Positions 43,113-57,400 of a stretch of DNA of 64,000 nucleotides are shown in pieces; within the stretch, counting starts at the first letter, position 1, and each line of letters opens with the position of its first letter. Made by a program: the position numbers and the translations under genes. The stretch is from Apus apus. Taxonomy: Eukaryota; Chordata; Aves; Apodiformes; Apodidae. Where the stretch lies: NCBI RefSeq assembly GCF_020740795.1, contig NC_067285.1, forward strand, positions 37,395,318 to 37,459,317, in the 5' to 3' direction. Under the pieces are notes generated by a model, which was given only the letters and a program-made list of their open reading frames with translations, had not been told where the DNA came from and ran no database searches.

Positions 43113-44029
43113 GGGTCTGTGCTTTCACAAGGACTCTCAAAGCAGCAGGAACAACTACGGAAGGTTCATTGGAAAAGTGGGAATGACAGCCTGGCTGCAG
43201 GAACTGACCTAGGGAACAATTCCAAGGAACCCCTTGTGCCTCTTCAGCCCCAAGGCTGAAGTGAAGGAAAGGCAGGACCTGGCTAGTGTGGCACCAGCCA
43301 GGGCTGGAACACAAGAAGGGAACGAGAGCTCAGCTGGTCACTAGAGGACCAAGCACCTGCCAAGAGTCAAGGGCTCCTCCTCCCCTGTGATCAGTTTGAT
43401 GTTCAAGCTCACTTGAGGACACACTTCACAATCAAAACCAATCCAGACTTCAGCACTAGATCTTTACGAGCAGGAAGGAGGTGCAGGATGAGCCACGTTA
43501 CTGCACCAGCCTGGCATTCCTCAGGTGTCACAACTACCAAGAGGAGCTGGGAGAACCTCTGAGTCAGAGCAGGCACTGAGAAGAAACCCAAGAGCTGCAG
43601 AGCTTCCTCTGGCACACAAATTCAAACCTCCCGGGAAACCAGCTTCCAGGAAGCAGCACCATCTACACCTTGAATTTAAGGTTGATCCTTGAGGCTGGGC
43701 TCTCCGAGCACTGGCACTGGCTCCCAGCACTGCATGACTTGTGGGGTCAGCATTCCACATCCCAGACTATTTAGATTTCTCTAGCCCAGCAGTTTCTGGT
43801 GTGCCCAACTTCCTGCATCCTTGTGTCACATTCAGCAGATTTTTTCCCCCCCCATACCAAAAAGCAAAGTGGTAATTAAACAAAAAACAACCCATGTTGG
43901 GTACCCAAGGAGATCAAACCAGGTGACACTAAACCCCACTGGAGCTGGACTGTTACACAGTGACAGACAGGAGGGACACGGGTGACAAAGCTGTGCTGCA
44001 TGGAGTGGCCATCAGCAGGGGACACTGCA

Positions 44030-45358
44030 GCAGGACTGGCTCCAGCTCTTTATTTCACTCCCAGAGCATTCTGGTTTACAGCATTGACTTGGCTTTCGAC
44101 ACCCACCTTCCCTCGAGAGCTCAGCAGAGCTGGGCCACAACCTCCCCCCGGGGGGTTTCAACAAGCCCCATGACAGATTTCTGATGAATTAGTGCACAAT
44201 TCAGAGTATTATAAGAAGAAAAAGCAAATTACTGAAAACCTACTGACAAGAACTTCACCGAAACACTTTTGCCACTTATATTTTTAACCCTTTGCCTTTA
44301 TCGCTACGTAACGTTACAGGAACCGACCAGAAGTGTTGCCAGCAAGTACAGCAGAATGTTGCAAAAATCACACTTAGAAACCTCAGACCCATCCCCTTCT
44401 TCTGGGTTTTGCAGCTCAGAGCAGGTGACAGAGCAAAATGTCACCAGACCTCCCCCCCAGGCTCAGAGCTCTGGGTAGGACACGTGCTGGTGCGAGGGCT
44501 CTGCCAGGGGGGTGAGGCAGCAGCAAGTCCTCCTTGCAGCACAGACCAGAGCAGAGAGCCACAGCTTCAGAGCTTCTGCCAGGTGGGGCTTCATGAAAGG
44601 CCAGTTGAGGTTCTACTCTAGTTACTCTCATCAAAGGAAAAATTAAAAGAAAAAACAGCATTCCATTTCAAAAGCTTCAAAAAGCAGAATTCATACAAAA
44701 TGAAAAAGTATTCCAACATCTTTACAGTAGTTTACTATCTTCACTAAATGGCACCAGATTTCAAGTGGTCACGTGAAAGAAAAAGAGTCAGCAACGTTGC
44801 AGCTTTTGCCTGAAAGTTACCCTGGAAGCAGAATTTCTATCTTTGCACTTGCTGCTAAAAGGAAGAAGTGAATGTGAACTGAGCGTTGATGCCTTTAATC
44901 CAGACGTCTTCTGATTGGGTTTGACTCAGCCAAGTAGAAAACATTTTTCCATACTCTATGTTACCTAAAGATTGTATCTGCATATAAAAAATGTGTGGCT
45001 ATGTACACTGAACACACGCTGGGATGACTCCCCCTGGGGCTGCATCACCCTCCCACCCCTCCCCTCACCCCCTCAGAGCCTGCTTTAAGGCTACACAGTG
45101 TGGCTCCATTCTGGGACAGGACACGGGCAGTTGCTCTTGGTCTGGGCTATAATTGTTCCACTTCATGAACTATTTGTGACATTTCTAAGTTGAGGCATGA
45201 GGATATATCAATAACTTAGAATTTGTTGTATAAAAACAATTCCAGAAACAGAACTCCCTTAATTCAAGGAACATTCCGGCTCCCACCCCAACATTGGTTT
45301 TGCTGATTACAGAAGTCAAATTAAATCCCATCAGAAACTGCAAACACATTCTTTTCTC
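44030..45358 (-). other. ATAD1: ATAD1 3' UTR
   Basis: About 1.3 kb on the minus strand from the stop to the inferred cleavage site downstream of the AATAAA at 44049-44054. It is free of CR1 and AT-rich in its middle section. The 3' end is inferred from the signal only. Confidence 0.7.
44049..44054 (-). terminator. ATAD1: ATAD1 polyadenylation signal (AATAAA on minus strand)
   Basis: TTTATT on the plus strand gives a canonical AATAAA on the ATAD1 strand. It is the only canonical signal I found between the stop codon and this point. Confidence 0.7.
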
Positions 45359-45479
45359 TTAATCTAAACTAACGTGCATCAAAACATTCTGCAGGGTGGC
45401 ATCCTTTGACCTCCTCATCTTCTCAATCGCCCTGTGGAGGTCCTGCTGCTGCACAGGCCGGATCTCATCTTCATCGTGG
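45359..45479 (-). CDS. ATAD1: ATAD1 last coding exon
   Basis: On the minus strand, acceptor TCTTTTAAAG. It encodes [20 protein letters not shown] and [19 protein letters not shown], then TAA (45359-45361). This is the C-terminal AAA lid end. No open frame in a simple scan marks it because it contains no ATG start; it was found by splice phase and similarity. Confidence 0.96.
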
Positions 45480-48400
45480 CTTTAAAAGAGAAAAAAGCAA
45501 GATGATGATTCAGGGGGTGTCCAACAGCTGCTGAAACCAAAAGTAATCATTGAGAATAGCAGTTCTGACAGATCCAAAAGGACACTGGCAACCTGTCCTT
45601 GGAAGTGTGGAAGATCAGCAAGGGAACATCATAGCAAGCCAAGGGGCCTCCAGGAGAGGGACTTTAGACAAGGGCAGGAAGGGAGAGGACAAGGGGTAAA
45701 GGATTAAAACTGGAAAAGGAGAGATTTAGACTGGACATTAGGAGGAAATTCTTCATTATGAGGGAGGTGAGACACTGGAACAGGTTGCCCAGGCAAACTG
45801 TGGCTGCCCCATCCCTGGAAGTGTTCCATGCCAGGCTGGATGGGGCTTGGAGCAACCTGGGCTGGTGGGAGGTGTCCCTGCCCATGGCAGGGGCAGGTGG
45901 ATCTAGGTGATCTTTAAGGTCCCTTCCAACCCAAAGCAGTCTGTGTTTCTATGATTCTATGTGCAGGGGTGCTACCAGCACCTGAGCCTGGTGACACAGT
46001 AACATCACCTCCTGCTGGTTCATGCCACCTCAAGGAACAAACAGTTGGCTTTTCACAGTCAGAATGAACAGAAGCAACTCATTTGCTGGGGGGTCTTGTT
46101 GCAGAGTGGCAATCTGTCAGCAAAAAGAGGCATCTCTGTGCATCACAGCAATGTTTTTTCAAAGCTCTGTGAATCTGAAATCCCAGCGAGCAAACACAAA
46201 CTAGCAGCTGGGCAGGGTGCAGCAGCAGAGGCATTCCCAGTGGCTCTGGAACAGAGGATCCAGGCACGTACCTTTCTTCTTCACAGGCAGAGTTGACATA
46301 CTCCCTGACGCAGAGGAGCGCTGCGTCCCGGCACATCTCCTTCAGGTCACTGCCTGAGAAGCCATCGGTCTCTTTAGCCACCTCCAGGAGGTCTACATGC
46401 CTGTCCACCTGCCCAAAACCAGGAGGTCAGAGCACAAAAAGTTGGTTACTTTGTTCAACAATCACAAGGAACAGTCACCTCTCAGTACACCTGCTTGGAA
46501 ATAATCTTTTTCAGTCTTTGTTTCAGAGCTAAAAGCAAATTATCATCTTAGGCCTTGAGCCCTCCGAGTAGTTATTGCATGACATGCAACTGATGCTCCC
46601 TGAGTTACTCAACAACTGCTCCTGCTTCATACAGCCCCAGAATAGGGAATCTGGAGGCAAAAGAAGGTGTCCAACTAGGTGTGCTGGCTCAGAGTGACCT
46701 TTTTCCAGCCAAGACCCCATCTTTATTCAGAGACCCTCCCAGCACACCTGCCAGGGCAGCATCTTTTTAAAAAGTTAAAGCCAAATTAGTCCAATAAATG
46801 GCCAAAATGATGGGAGGAGTTCTTCTAAGAGGGAAAGTATCCCATGGTGATGGAGGCAAAAGCCCAGGTATAATCTTTGCTGCTTCCAGCCACCTCTGGA
46901 ATTAAGTTGGTTTTACTAACCAATGATATTTATTAGGCTAGACCTCAATCAAGAGACTCTTGGCAACATTAACTTGACGAGAATTAGTGCTGCAGACTTA
47001 ATGGGGCAGGGACCTCTGGTAACACAGGCCCCCACTTCCTGCCAACAGACACTGCCAGATGTGCTCACAGAGACTCCTTCCCCTCCCCTTGGATGGGGGA
47101 AGACACCATACAACACTAGTAACAATCTCTACAGTAGTTTTCCTCTAAAGGAAAGAGGGACCAAAGTGCAAAAAATGCACTATCAAACAATGTCAGTCCT
47201 CTTCTCTTGGCTTGAGCCAACAGACTGCACAGTTAACAAATGAATCAGAAGCTCTTCTCCCTGCTTCATCAGGGAGAAGACTGAAGTGTCTTGAAATGTC
47301 TTCCACTGCTCCAAGGGATTCCCCTTCAGAGATAAATCCATTTTCTGTGCTACATAACAAGGAAAAGGAGACAGAGAAACGAAATCTTCTTCCTCAAAGG
47401 TGGTGATTCCCCACCAGATCCAAGGCTCTGCTGCTCTGAGCCTTCTGCTCCAACCAGCAGGCAACTCCACTGCTTTAATTTAACACCACACCTAAAACCA
47501 CAACAGATTCCTAAGCTATCATCAGAAATACCCTGGTAGATCATCTCTCCCTTTCTCCAAGGCAGTCAATTATAAAACACCTTGAGCTTGCACTCAGGAA
47601 AACAGCAAATGAACTGTTGAAAGAGGCTACTTACATTTTCATTTTTCAAAATGAGCTTCAAGATGGCTTCTCTTTGTTTCAGAGCCTTAAACAAAAGAGA
47701 CTGAAGTTAGGAGAGCACGAAAGTCAAGACCTGTGACACCCATGTCAATTCTGCACTGCTTTCAGTGGCAGTTCAGTGACACAAGCTGGTCCCTCCAACA
47801 GGAGATGTCCTAAGGAAACCCATCTGATGGCAAATCAGTCAGCAGGAGATCCAGGGCACCCTGACCTTAGGAGCACATGGAACTCAACATCTGGGCACAT
47901 GCATTTCCACTGACTGCCTGGGCAAGGGAGAAGCCACTGACATCCAGTCTTACTGTGCCCTCAGGGAAAGCAGCTGGCCCAGAGATGTCCCATCATCTGT
48001 AGAGCAGGGCAGGTTCTCTGGATCAAGGGGATGCTTTCCATATTTTGCTAAATCAGGTGAAGAGGGTAAACTGTTCTGCTTTAAAAAAATTCAGATTTAA
48101 TTCTACAGGTGATGCTTGGGGAATTTTGAAGCAATTTCAAGCACATCCTGTGATGAGGTCACTGAAAGAAACAGCGAAGGCCTGAGCAGATCCTTAACAG
48201 CAGGAAAAACACAGGCAGCAAAGAGGCTCTTTGCTTGTGTCTCCCAAAACCAAACTTGTTCTAAATTAATTGTTAACAGGGAAAAACCTACTCCAGAGGT
48301 GCTCTGGTAGCTGAACAATTGATACTCTGTCTCAAAAAATACTTCTTCCAGTTCCCTCTGCCTTGCAGGCAAGTTCTTATGAGTAAATTTGGGCACTTTC

Positions 48401-51400
48401 ATCTCAAACTTAGCTATAAAAGCTGCAAAGCTTTAGCTACATTGCAGTGATTCCACCTGTGTGTGCTTTCAATCCATAGCAGGTAAATTATCTTGGCCAT
48501 CAACAAAGGAGTTGGAGCCAATCTTGGTTGTATCACCAAGTACCACAGATAAGAGTCAAGTTCCTGAAATGGCTGTAGTGGGGTAAGGAAAATTCTGTGC
48601 CTTAAATGACACCTCCTGCTGTAATTCTAACCCTGAGAGAGGGAGCCAACCCCTCTAATATCCTAAGGTACATTTTTCATCCTTCTGATGACAGTTCTTG
48701 ACAAAAAGACACAGTAAAGTACTAAAATACACATCCTTGCCCCTTGCTAATTGAAGCAGAACTGGAAGATTACTCAGGTGCACAATGCCCTACGAGCAGG
48801 CAGGACAGAAAAGCAGCTCCTGGGTTGGAAATGCTTTGGTTTGCCAAGTATCCACCCACCAGGAGCAAAAGCCAGTTCAAACGAGATGGGTCTGGGAACA
48901 TGACTAGTCTCTTGCACAATCCAGAAGAGCTGTACTCCTCCAGTTTGGTCTGGAAGTTTCTGCAAAGAATGCATGCTGAAGTGTTGCTGTAGCCAGCAGG
49001 GAACACCAACAGCCATGACTGAACTTGGATGCAAGTGTGTCTTGGGACATCACTCAGTGTCTGAGGGTGACTAAAATACCTTGGAAAAGATGCTATTAGC
49101 AGAGTTGATAGTAAGGGTGACCTTGTGACAGCTGGCCTGATTGATAAAGACCTTAATTACTGGTTGTTTGGCATAAATAATATGTGGAATAACACCAGTT
49201 TTGCTGTGCCTGACTGTGGAGAGGCTTGAGCAGAAATTAGGCTTTAATATGTGGATTGCATTCCTTCTTCTTTCCCTCAAAACCAGGCTCTGTGTGTTAA
49301 GAAGGCATAAATGGCTGCCAGGAGGTGTGGGCTTCTTGCCACTGTTCCACCTGGGTGCCACTCTCCCCTGTAGGCTGTCACTTCTGTGCTTTGTGGGGTT
49401 ATCTCAAGTGAAAATCAAGCTCCTTCCAGAGTGCAGAGTCCATGACACTCCATTCTTAGGGATAAAGAGATCAGAAGGGCAGGTCTTGCTGCACATGATG
49501 TTGCTCAGACCTTCTCACTCTCTACAACCACCTGAGGAGGTTAGAGCCAGGGGGGTTCAGTCTCTTCTCCCAAGGAACAAGGGACAGAACAAGAGGAAAT
49601 GGTCTCAAGTTGTGCCAGGGGAGGATTAGGTTGGATATCAGGATTAAGTTCTTCATGGAAAGGGCTGTCAAGCCCTGGCACAGGCTGCCCAGGGCCGTGG
49701 TGGAGTCCCTGGAGGTGTTTAAAAGCTGTGTAGATGTGGTGCTGAGGGAGATGGGTGGCCTCATCAGGGCTGGGTTAATGCTTGGACTGGATGACCTTAA
49801 AGGTCTTTTCCAACCAAAACAATTCTGTGGTTTCAGGTAAAAAACCCAAGGAATCAAGATTTCTGTGAGAAACTTCACCTTAAAAAGCAAAGTTAAATAT
49901 GAGCTTCAAAAAAAAAAACCAACAAAAAAGCAAAAATAACCCACCACACCAAAACAGGTCAAAAGAACACAGTAATTCTGGGAAAACCAGGTGAGGCTGG
50001 CCTTGACTTACAGGCTGGTTGATGTGAAAGCGGGTCGGCATTCTTCTCATGATGGCAGAGTCAAGGTCCTGGGGACGGTTGGTGGCTCCCATCACTATCA
50101 CCTGTGTGCACCAACAGAAAGAAAAACTAGTCAGCCTGAAAACAGCTTTGGAAAACACCAGCGTGGTGGAGTTTCAAAACCAAACATGTGACTCTTCCAC
50201 ACTTTATCAAGAACATCAACGTTGAAAGAAGTTACGTCAGGTTTCCTTCAGTTACATTCCGGTTTCAGCAACTGGATTTAAGCAGGCAGCTTAAGAGAGC
50301 ACTGCTACCACAGAGAACCATCTGGGTGGAGATTTTTACATCAGTCTGAAGCCTTCTGAGCCCAGTTTGAAACTTTTAACTCCAGTTACTCAGCTCTTCT
50401 GCTTCTAAGGCCTGGAGATGTCTCCTTAGCTCCTGCTGGTCTGGAAGGAACTTAGAAGAAGACAATTTGATCAGGTATTAAAAAACATGGCATCTTTGCG
50501 CTTGGTGGAAGAAATTAAGGCAATCAGATCGCCAGGAAGACCAAACTGGCAGTTTTTGCATGCACTAAAATGTTGTTTCTTTTTGTCAAGCATTAAAACA
50601 AGCAGTAGAAGTCAAGAAGAACCTACATGGCATCCTGCAGGAGCAGTGCAAGCCAAGTTCAATACAAGGAGAGTATTTACGTCACTTAATCACCTTCCAC
50701 TTATTAGTTTAAGAACAAATTTACTTCCCATTCACATCAGCCTTGTTTTCTCATTTGTTATTTTAAGTTATGTACATGGTAAATAACCCAGTCACCAAAG
50801 TGAAATATGTCAGGGAAATTAAATCTCCTCTCAATAGAATTTCCTGAGGTGCTCCTGGTCTTTTGTCTGGGGTCACTGGTCCGCAGCTAGCCCTGGCAGC
50901 TCCCGGCCCCGTCGTGTGTCCCCGAGCAGAGTCACCCTGCCACCTAGAGGCTTCATTACAGGCTGGCTAATTGTTTTCCACCAGGGCTCGGCCTGGGTTC
51001 CCTGGTGAGGCCACATCTCGAGTACTGTGCTCAGCTCTGGGCCGCTAAGGACAAGAAGGGCATTGAGTTCTTGCAGCATGTTGCACCAGCAACCAAGCTG
51101 GAGAAGGGGCTGGAGAACAAGTCCTGTGAGGAGAGGCTGAGGGAGCTGGGGTTGTTGAGCTTGGAGGAGGCTGAGGGGAGACCTCATTGCTCTCTACAAC
51201 TGCCTCAAAGGAGGCTGTAGGGAGGTGAGGCTTGGCCTCTTCTCCCAAGTGAATAATAACAAGACTAGAGGAACTGGCCTGAAGTTGCACCAGGGGAGGT
51301 CCAGACTGGATATTGGGGAGAATTTCTTTACCCAAAGAGTGGTTGGACACTGGAAGGGGCTGCCCAGGGAGGTGGTGGAGTCACCATCCCTTGAGGGATT

Positions 51401-54400
51401 CAAGAAACGTGTGGATGTGGCACTTCAGGGCATGGGGGGTTTTCTGGGTTGACAGCTGGACCTGGTGATCTTAGAGGTCTTTTCCAACCGTGATGATTCT
51501 GTGACTCTGCAAAGGCAGGACCCCCCAGGGCACAAACATGGCTGGATGAGACTTCCAGACCTGAACTGTCCCTTCATGCAGCACAGCTGTGTCTTCCAGG
51601 CTCTCTGCTCCTAGATCCTGCAGGAGTCCAGACTACATCCTCAACAGGGTTGGCCCAAAGCTGAACATGCCTTTCAGGTGCAATCAGCACAGCAACAAAT
51701 AACATTCCTCACAACACTCATTTACGGTTTCCTCCTAGCACTTGGAATCTTTGTGACCATAACAAAAGCCAAAGTTCATTCTTATTCAAAGGAAATTTGT
51801 CTGGCAAGAGTCAGACAAGCAAAGCTCCCAAGTAAACTTCTGAAATTCACAAAAGTGCTCAGCAAGCTGGCTGTCAAAACTGGACACAATGCAAATGTCA
51901 AAGCCATCACCAGAAGAACACTTCCTCAATTGCAGTGACACCTTGGGAAGGAGCCTGAGACACAGCATAGAAACAGACAAACAGAAATCTCCCCAGGAAC
52001 CTGAATCAAACCCTGTGGTGTCTCAGCCATTTATCTGCTCTTGGGTGGCTCTCTACCCCACAGAGGCAGAATGAGGGACAAGAGTGGCTTGTTAAGGCTC
52101 TGCATCTCCAGAGATGGGTAAGACCACGTTTGTCTCACTGCAGGGAACGAGCAGTTTAACCTGCTCCAAGAAGTTGTCAGCATTTTGGGGAAAAAGGACA
52201 TTACATTCAAACACTGGAAGACGTGTGCTTGCAAGACCTTATTACCTTCCAGTTAAGTGTTCATACCACTGGCCTGTTATTCATGGTCAGCAGACACCCT
52301 GCTCCAAAGCTCCTCGGTCTATATGTTCACTGGGTCCTAATCTGGATTTGAAGTTTTTTACAGGCTGGAGAGATAGGCCCATGGAACTGCATGAAGTTCA
52401 ACAAGACCAAGTGCAAGGTCCTGCACATGGGTCAGGGCAACCCCAGGCACAAATCCAGGCTGGGCAGAGAGTGGGTGGAGAGCAGCCCTGAGGAGGACTT
52501 GGGGGTGTTGGGTGATGAGAAGCTCAACATGAGCCAGCACCATGTGCTGGAGCCCAGAAACCACCCGTGTCCTGGGCTGCATCTCCATCAGTGTGACCAG
52601 CAGGGCCAGGGAGGGGAGCAACCTGGGCTGGTGGGAAGTGTCCCTGCCCATGCAGGGGTTGGATCTAGATGATCTTGAAGGTCCCTTCCAACCCAAACCA
52701 GTTTGGGTTTCTATGATAAATCAACTGAAAAATATCTTTAGCACAAGTTTGAGAGGGGAGGAAAAGCAGACTTTACAAATTAAAAACTAATGGAGGGCAG
52801 AACTCTGGAACCCTTTACAGAAAAATACAGTTTTAAAAGGCTGAACCATTTTTTAATTGGAGAATAAACATCCTTTCTGAAGGACTTAAAAAGATTGCTC
52901 CAGGTGAGAGTTCAGAAACCTACCAAGCAGGCTTGGTACATTCAAGTCATTTGTTTCATAAATGTTGTTTGGGTTTTCTTATAGCACCAGCAGCTTTTAA
53001 AATTATTTTTTTTCCTCTCCAGAATAAAATAGTTCTCCTGATTTTAGGAGGGGGGGGGGGTGGCCAGGAATAACAGGATGGAAGCAGGGCTCTAATAGAA
53101 TTTGTGTTTTGATAACATTCACTTCCCTGCTCTTTAAGCTTAACTCCAGACTCTGGTGCTTGTCTAACACTAGTGCAACCTTTTCTGGAAGCAAAGCAAC
53201 CAACCTGCAGCAGGGATGAACCCTCAGACCTTTCAATACCTTTCCTGAAAGCAAAGATTTGCTTCACCTGCTGAAAGTATTGTTGAGAGAATGTTTTTCA
53301 AAGCAGTTTAACAATTCCAAATTTGGGCAACTCCAACTATACAGCCATATTATTAAGACACTTGTGAAAGTAACACCTCTTAATTAAAACCAAAACACCA
53401 AATGCAAACCAAATCTTCTCAAGAATGAAAATTACCTCTGAATATAACTCACCTCATTCCCATAATACACTGGCAATCACCACCACTGACAGGGAAAGAA
53501 AACACTTTTGGCCATTACCAGACTCATTCTGCTATCTCCCAGACAGCTCAATGCACAAGAACCCAGAGAGAAGAATCCCATTATTTTCTTGTCATCCTTT
53601 GTACTCACTTGGCAGTTAAAATCTGTGTCCAGCCCATCCCAGAGACTCATAAACTGGGCTTTCATCATAGCTGTGGCTTCGTGGTCAGAACTGGACCGGC
53701 ACCGCAAGAAGGAATCTGCATCAAAGGATCCAGTAAAGCAATTTAATTTCAATCCTGCCCTAAAAATGATGCTGTTTGATTTCAACCCATGCTGTTCTCT
53801 ATCTTCTAAATCACTTTTTGAATCCACACTGTCAGCAAACTGAAAAACGTTTCTTATGATGAAGAATAGGAAGGGAGAATGCCACCATATTCCTAAGTGC
53901 ATCTTGTAAATTACCTTACAGAAGCATGTAGCTATCTCATGAGGTGGTCCCAAACCTTGGGCTCCAAATTTGCACCTTCCTGAATTGATGGAAAGTGTAA
54001 ATTTAACCTTAATTTCTCATGCAGAGATGCAAGCATTCAAAATCTGGCAAGGTAGAGGACACCAAAGCACAGCAAGCTTCTGTGGAGCTCTAACTGTGCC
54101 ACTGGTTGCCTGAAGAATTTCCAACAGGCAAAACACCAGGCTTTTCTCACCTCTGCAAAAGGATAAAAAACCATTCTAACAACATAGACCCTTCATAATC
54201 CTGACCTGTGGGAAGGGTAAAAGCTCAGTCAGGCTCTGTTTCTGCAACAACTTCAAGAAGTGCCAGTGAGACCATGAGCCTTTTTAACTGAACTGCTCAA
54301 GTTCCCAGGGACTTAAATGCTGATGTGACAAGTCCAAATGTGCTGAACACGTGGCACCTTTGCTGTCCTTCCCCTCCTCCTTCTTCAGCCTTATTAAACT

Positions 54401-57400
54401 ATTATTCCTGAGCTCTCCTAAACCCCTGTTTTACTTTCCACTATGTGCAGAAGCACTAAAGTGTATTTGGTGGTAGGTCTCCTGGACAAGTAGATCCCCT
54501 GACAGAAGAGCAGCTTCCCTGATGAACCACCTCAGCCCAACCAAAAACAAGCAGCAACTTGTTCTACTTGTAACTTCAGGTGCTGACACAGGAAGACATA
54601 CACTGTTTCTCCTAATTTGCCACCATTACTTTGAAACAACATTTCTATTACTAAACCTTGTTCCATTATCACTGTTTTGAAGGAGCAGGTGACAGCAGAT
54701 CAACACACCCATCCACAGGAACCTGCAGTTTAATGTCACTCTGCTACAGTTACTGAGAAAAAAAAAAAAGACAGCTTTTTACCTATTTCATCTATGAAAA
54801 TGATGGATGGTTGGAGCTTTACAGCAAGGGAGAAGACAGCAGCAGCCAGTTTTTGAGACTCTCCATACCACTTGTCTGTCAGTGTTGAAGGCTGGAGGTT
54901 AATAAATCGACAACCTGCTTCCTTGGCCGTCGCTTTGGCGATCAGAGTTTTGCCACAACCAGGAGGGCCATAGAGAAGAACTCCTGGAAAAATCACAGTG
55001 TTAATGCTCTCTGGACACAAAACTTGCTTTGGTGTGACAGATCTGATAGTGTCCAGACTTGTATTTCACCTAACCTCTAGAAGATAACAAGCCAAGTTAC
55101 ACAGTGTTCCACCAAATCAAATACAGAGTTGGTTAAGATATCTATATTATAAAATTAAAGCTAAGAAGATCTTAAAACAGAGATGGTGAAATGAAGGGAG
55201 GCATTTGTCTGAAAGATGACTGCTTTATGACTGTGACTATAAAGGTTACATAAAAGTAAAACCCTCTATTTCCTGTAAACATCTGACAGGCCTTGTACGC
55301 AGCCAGTTGCAGCCTTGCTAGTAAAACTTAGCACGGGGGGGGGGAAGCAGCCCACAACCATTTTTGAAAGGTTAGCCACCATTAAATACGACATTTCATA
55401 TCCTTTTTAAACTTGTCATTGTGAAAGAATTCACAGTGGTATCTGTCTAGCTGTAAATAAAACAATTTAAAGAAAAAAAGTCAAACAAGCCTGAAACACA
55501 GAGAATTACTGGGGGTTTTTTTCTGTTTCTGTGACTGATACCACAAATATAATTACTCTGAAGCAATGATTTCCAATTAACACTCAGCACAAGCTACCAA
55601 TAAAACTGCCCTGTATGGAAAGTCTGCTTTAAAAATAGAAATAAAACATATTTTTTTCCTTCAGCTTATTAGACCATGGCATTAAAATAATTTTCCAGAC
55701 AGTTTAAATGTGTGACTTCAACAGAAAGTTGCCTGGAAAAACTAAGGCAGTGATTAATTTTCCATCACTTAGGACACAGAACTGAGATGGTCACGGATGC
55801 AGGCAGTAATTAAATAGTTTTCAGAGAATTTTCAGAAGACAATATTCCAGGGTTCAGAGCAGTAAAGATAAACTTTGGTATTTTGTCCAAAAATTTAGGT
55901 TCAAATTCTGCTGGTCTGCAGTAACATACAGCAAACGTGGCTGCAACCATTCCAGCAGAGTGTCCAACTTTTCTGCTTTGCTGTTGGAAACTTAATTTGT
56001 CACCTGGAGGTTGCCTTCCTGCTTCAGTACTGTGCAATTCAGCTCCAGAGAAAACCAAGGCATCTCCAGAATAACAATGGGATCTCTGCCTCTTTGAATG
56101 ACTGGAATTTCTAGGACTAGAACAGAGATGTTTGCAAGATTATCTTACACTGACCTCTCATGTTTATGACTTAGGTTTTTGTGATACTGGAGAAACATTA
56201 ACCAAGGGGACAAGATGGGGTCTAAGAAGACAAAAAAACCCAATTTAGGCAGCTAAAAATGCAGGCTACATAGATAAGTGCACAAAATGTAACATCAGTA
56301 ACTGAAAAGCAATTATCACTTCATTATGAAGGTGAAATGTATGCACTAGAACTTGGTTTCATGGCAAGGAAAGAGGAAAAACCTGAGGGTTTTCCCTGGC
56401 ATCAATCCTAATGGCTGCACTTTGGACTGGCCACTCACCTCCTCTTTCTGGGTAATTGTAAATTTCCTTTTTTAATACCAAGATATAAATCTGTATAATT
56501 TCCTTCCTACCTTTTGGTGGCTGTAAGAGTCTGGAATTCTCAAACAAATATTTCTTCTTGATAGGCAGAATGACAGTGTCTTTCAAATCTGTAATGACAT
56601 CATCTAAGCCTGCAATATCACTCCAGGTGACCTAACATGGAAAAAACAGCATTAGAAATGTTCATCACAGTCCCTGCCAACAGAAGAACATCCACAAGCT
56701 TAAAAGCAGTGCAAGGCCTCAAAAATAAAAAAGTGATAAAAAACTTTCAGCTCTCAACAATGGACTTTTAGTTTTAAATTAGATAAATATTTGCTGTGTT
56801 CCCATGGATACATATATATGACAAACGTCAAGATCTTCCTTGTCTCGAGTGCTTTCATCAGAGTAACAGGGAAAGCAGTTTCTTACATGCATACTAAGTG
56901 GGTCCACGAGATGTGCAGCAATACTCATTTCATATTCAGTAAGCTTGACATTTTTCACTCCAATTTGCTTCATCAGTTTTTCAGCCTGTGGGAAATAAAC
57001 CGCCAGGAAAATCAGGGAAAGAAATGCAATCCTTAATTTTAAAAATTAGTTTTTAAAAAACTGCTCTTTGGACACTGCAAAGCTTTTCTAGATAGAGCAC
57101 AAATCTTTCTGCAGTAGCAGGTTCTGCTGTTTCCCAATGATTCGTTGTCACTTCAGTGCAACTTGTTCCCATCAAGTAACTGCCACACCAGCCCTCCCAC
57201 CCCAAACCCACAACTCACACGCAGGATCACCTGGAAAGCATCAGAAATCAGTATTAAAATATGGCCCTTGCTGTTCAGAGCAGGTTTGCAGACACACAAG
57301 AAAGCTCCACACAAAACGATTTCCATAAGCTGGACTTCCCAAAGCTGATTACAGGGGTTACACTTAAAAATAAGCCTATTAATCCTCACAAACTCGGGAC

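Larger units (their letters stand above)
41331..44029. other. Interval between the convergent PAPSS2 and ATAD1 3' ends
   Basis: About 2.7 kb separates the two inferred cleavage sites. It contains three CR1 fragments (41609, 42170, 42905) and otherwise unassigned sequence, with no coding exon or RNA gene recognised. Confidence 0.75.
50102..53608 (-). other. ATAD1: ATAD1 intron between coding exons 5 and 6 (3.5 kb)
   Basis: Contains two CR1 fragments (50985, 52365) and a G homopolymer at about 53049-53060. The rest is unassigned. Confidence 0.85.

Noticed and set aside
51678..51938. An 86-residue plus-strand open frame with a hydrophobic start
   Set aside because: It lies inside an ATAD1 intron on the opposite strand, has no recognisable family, and is of a length expected by chance.
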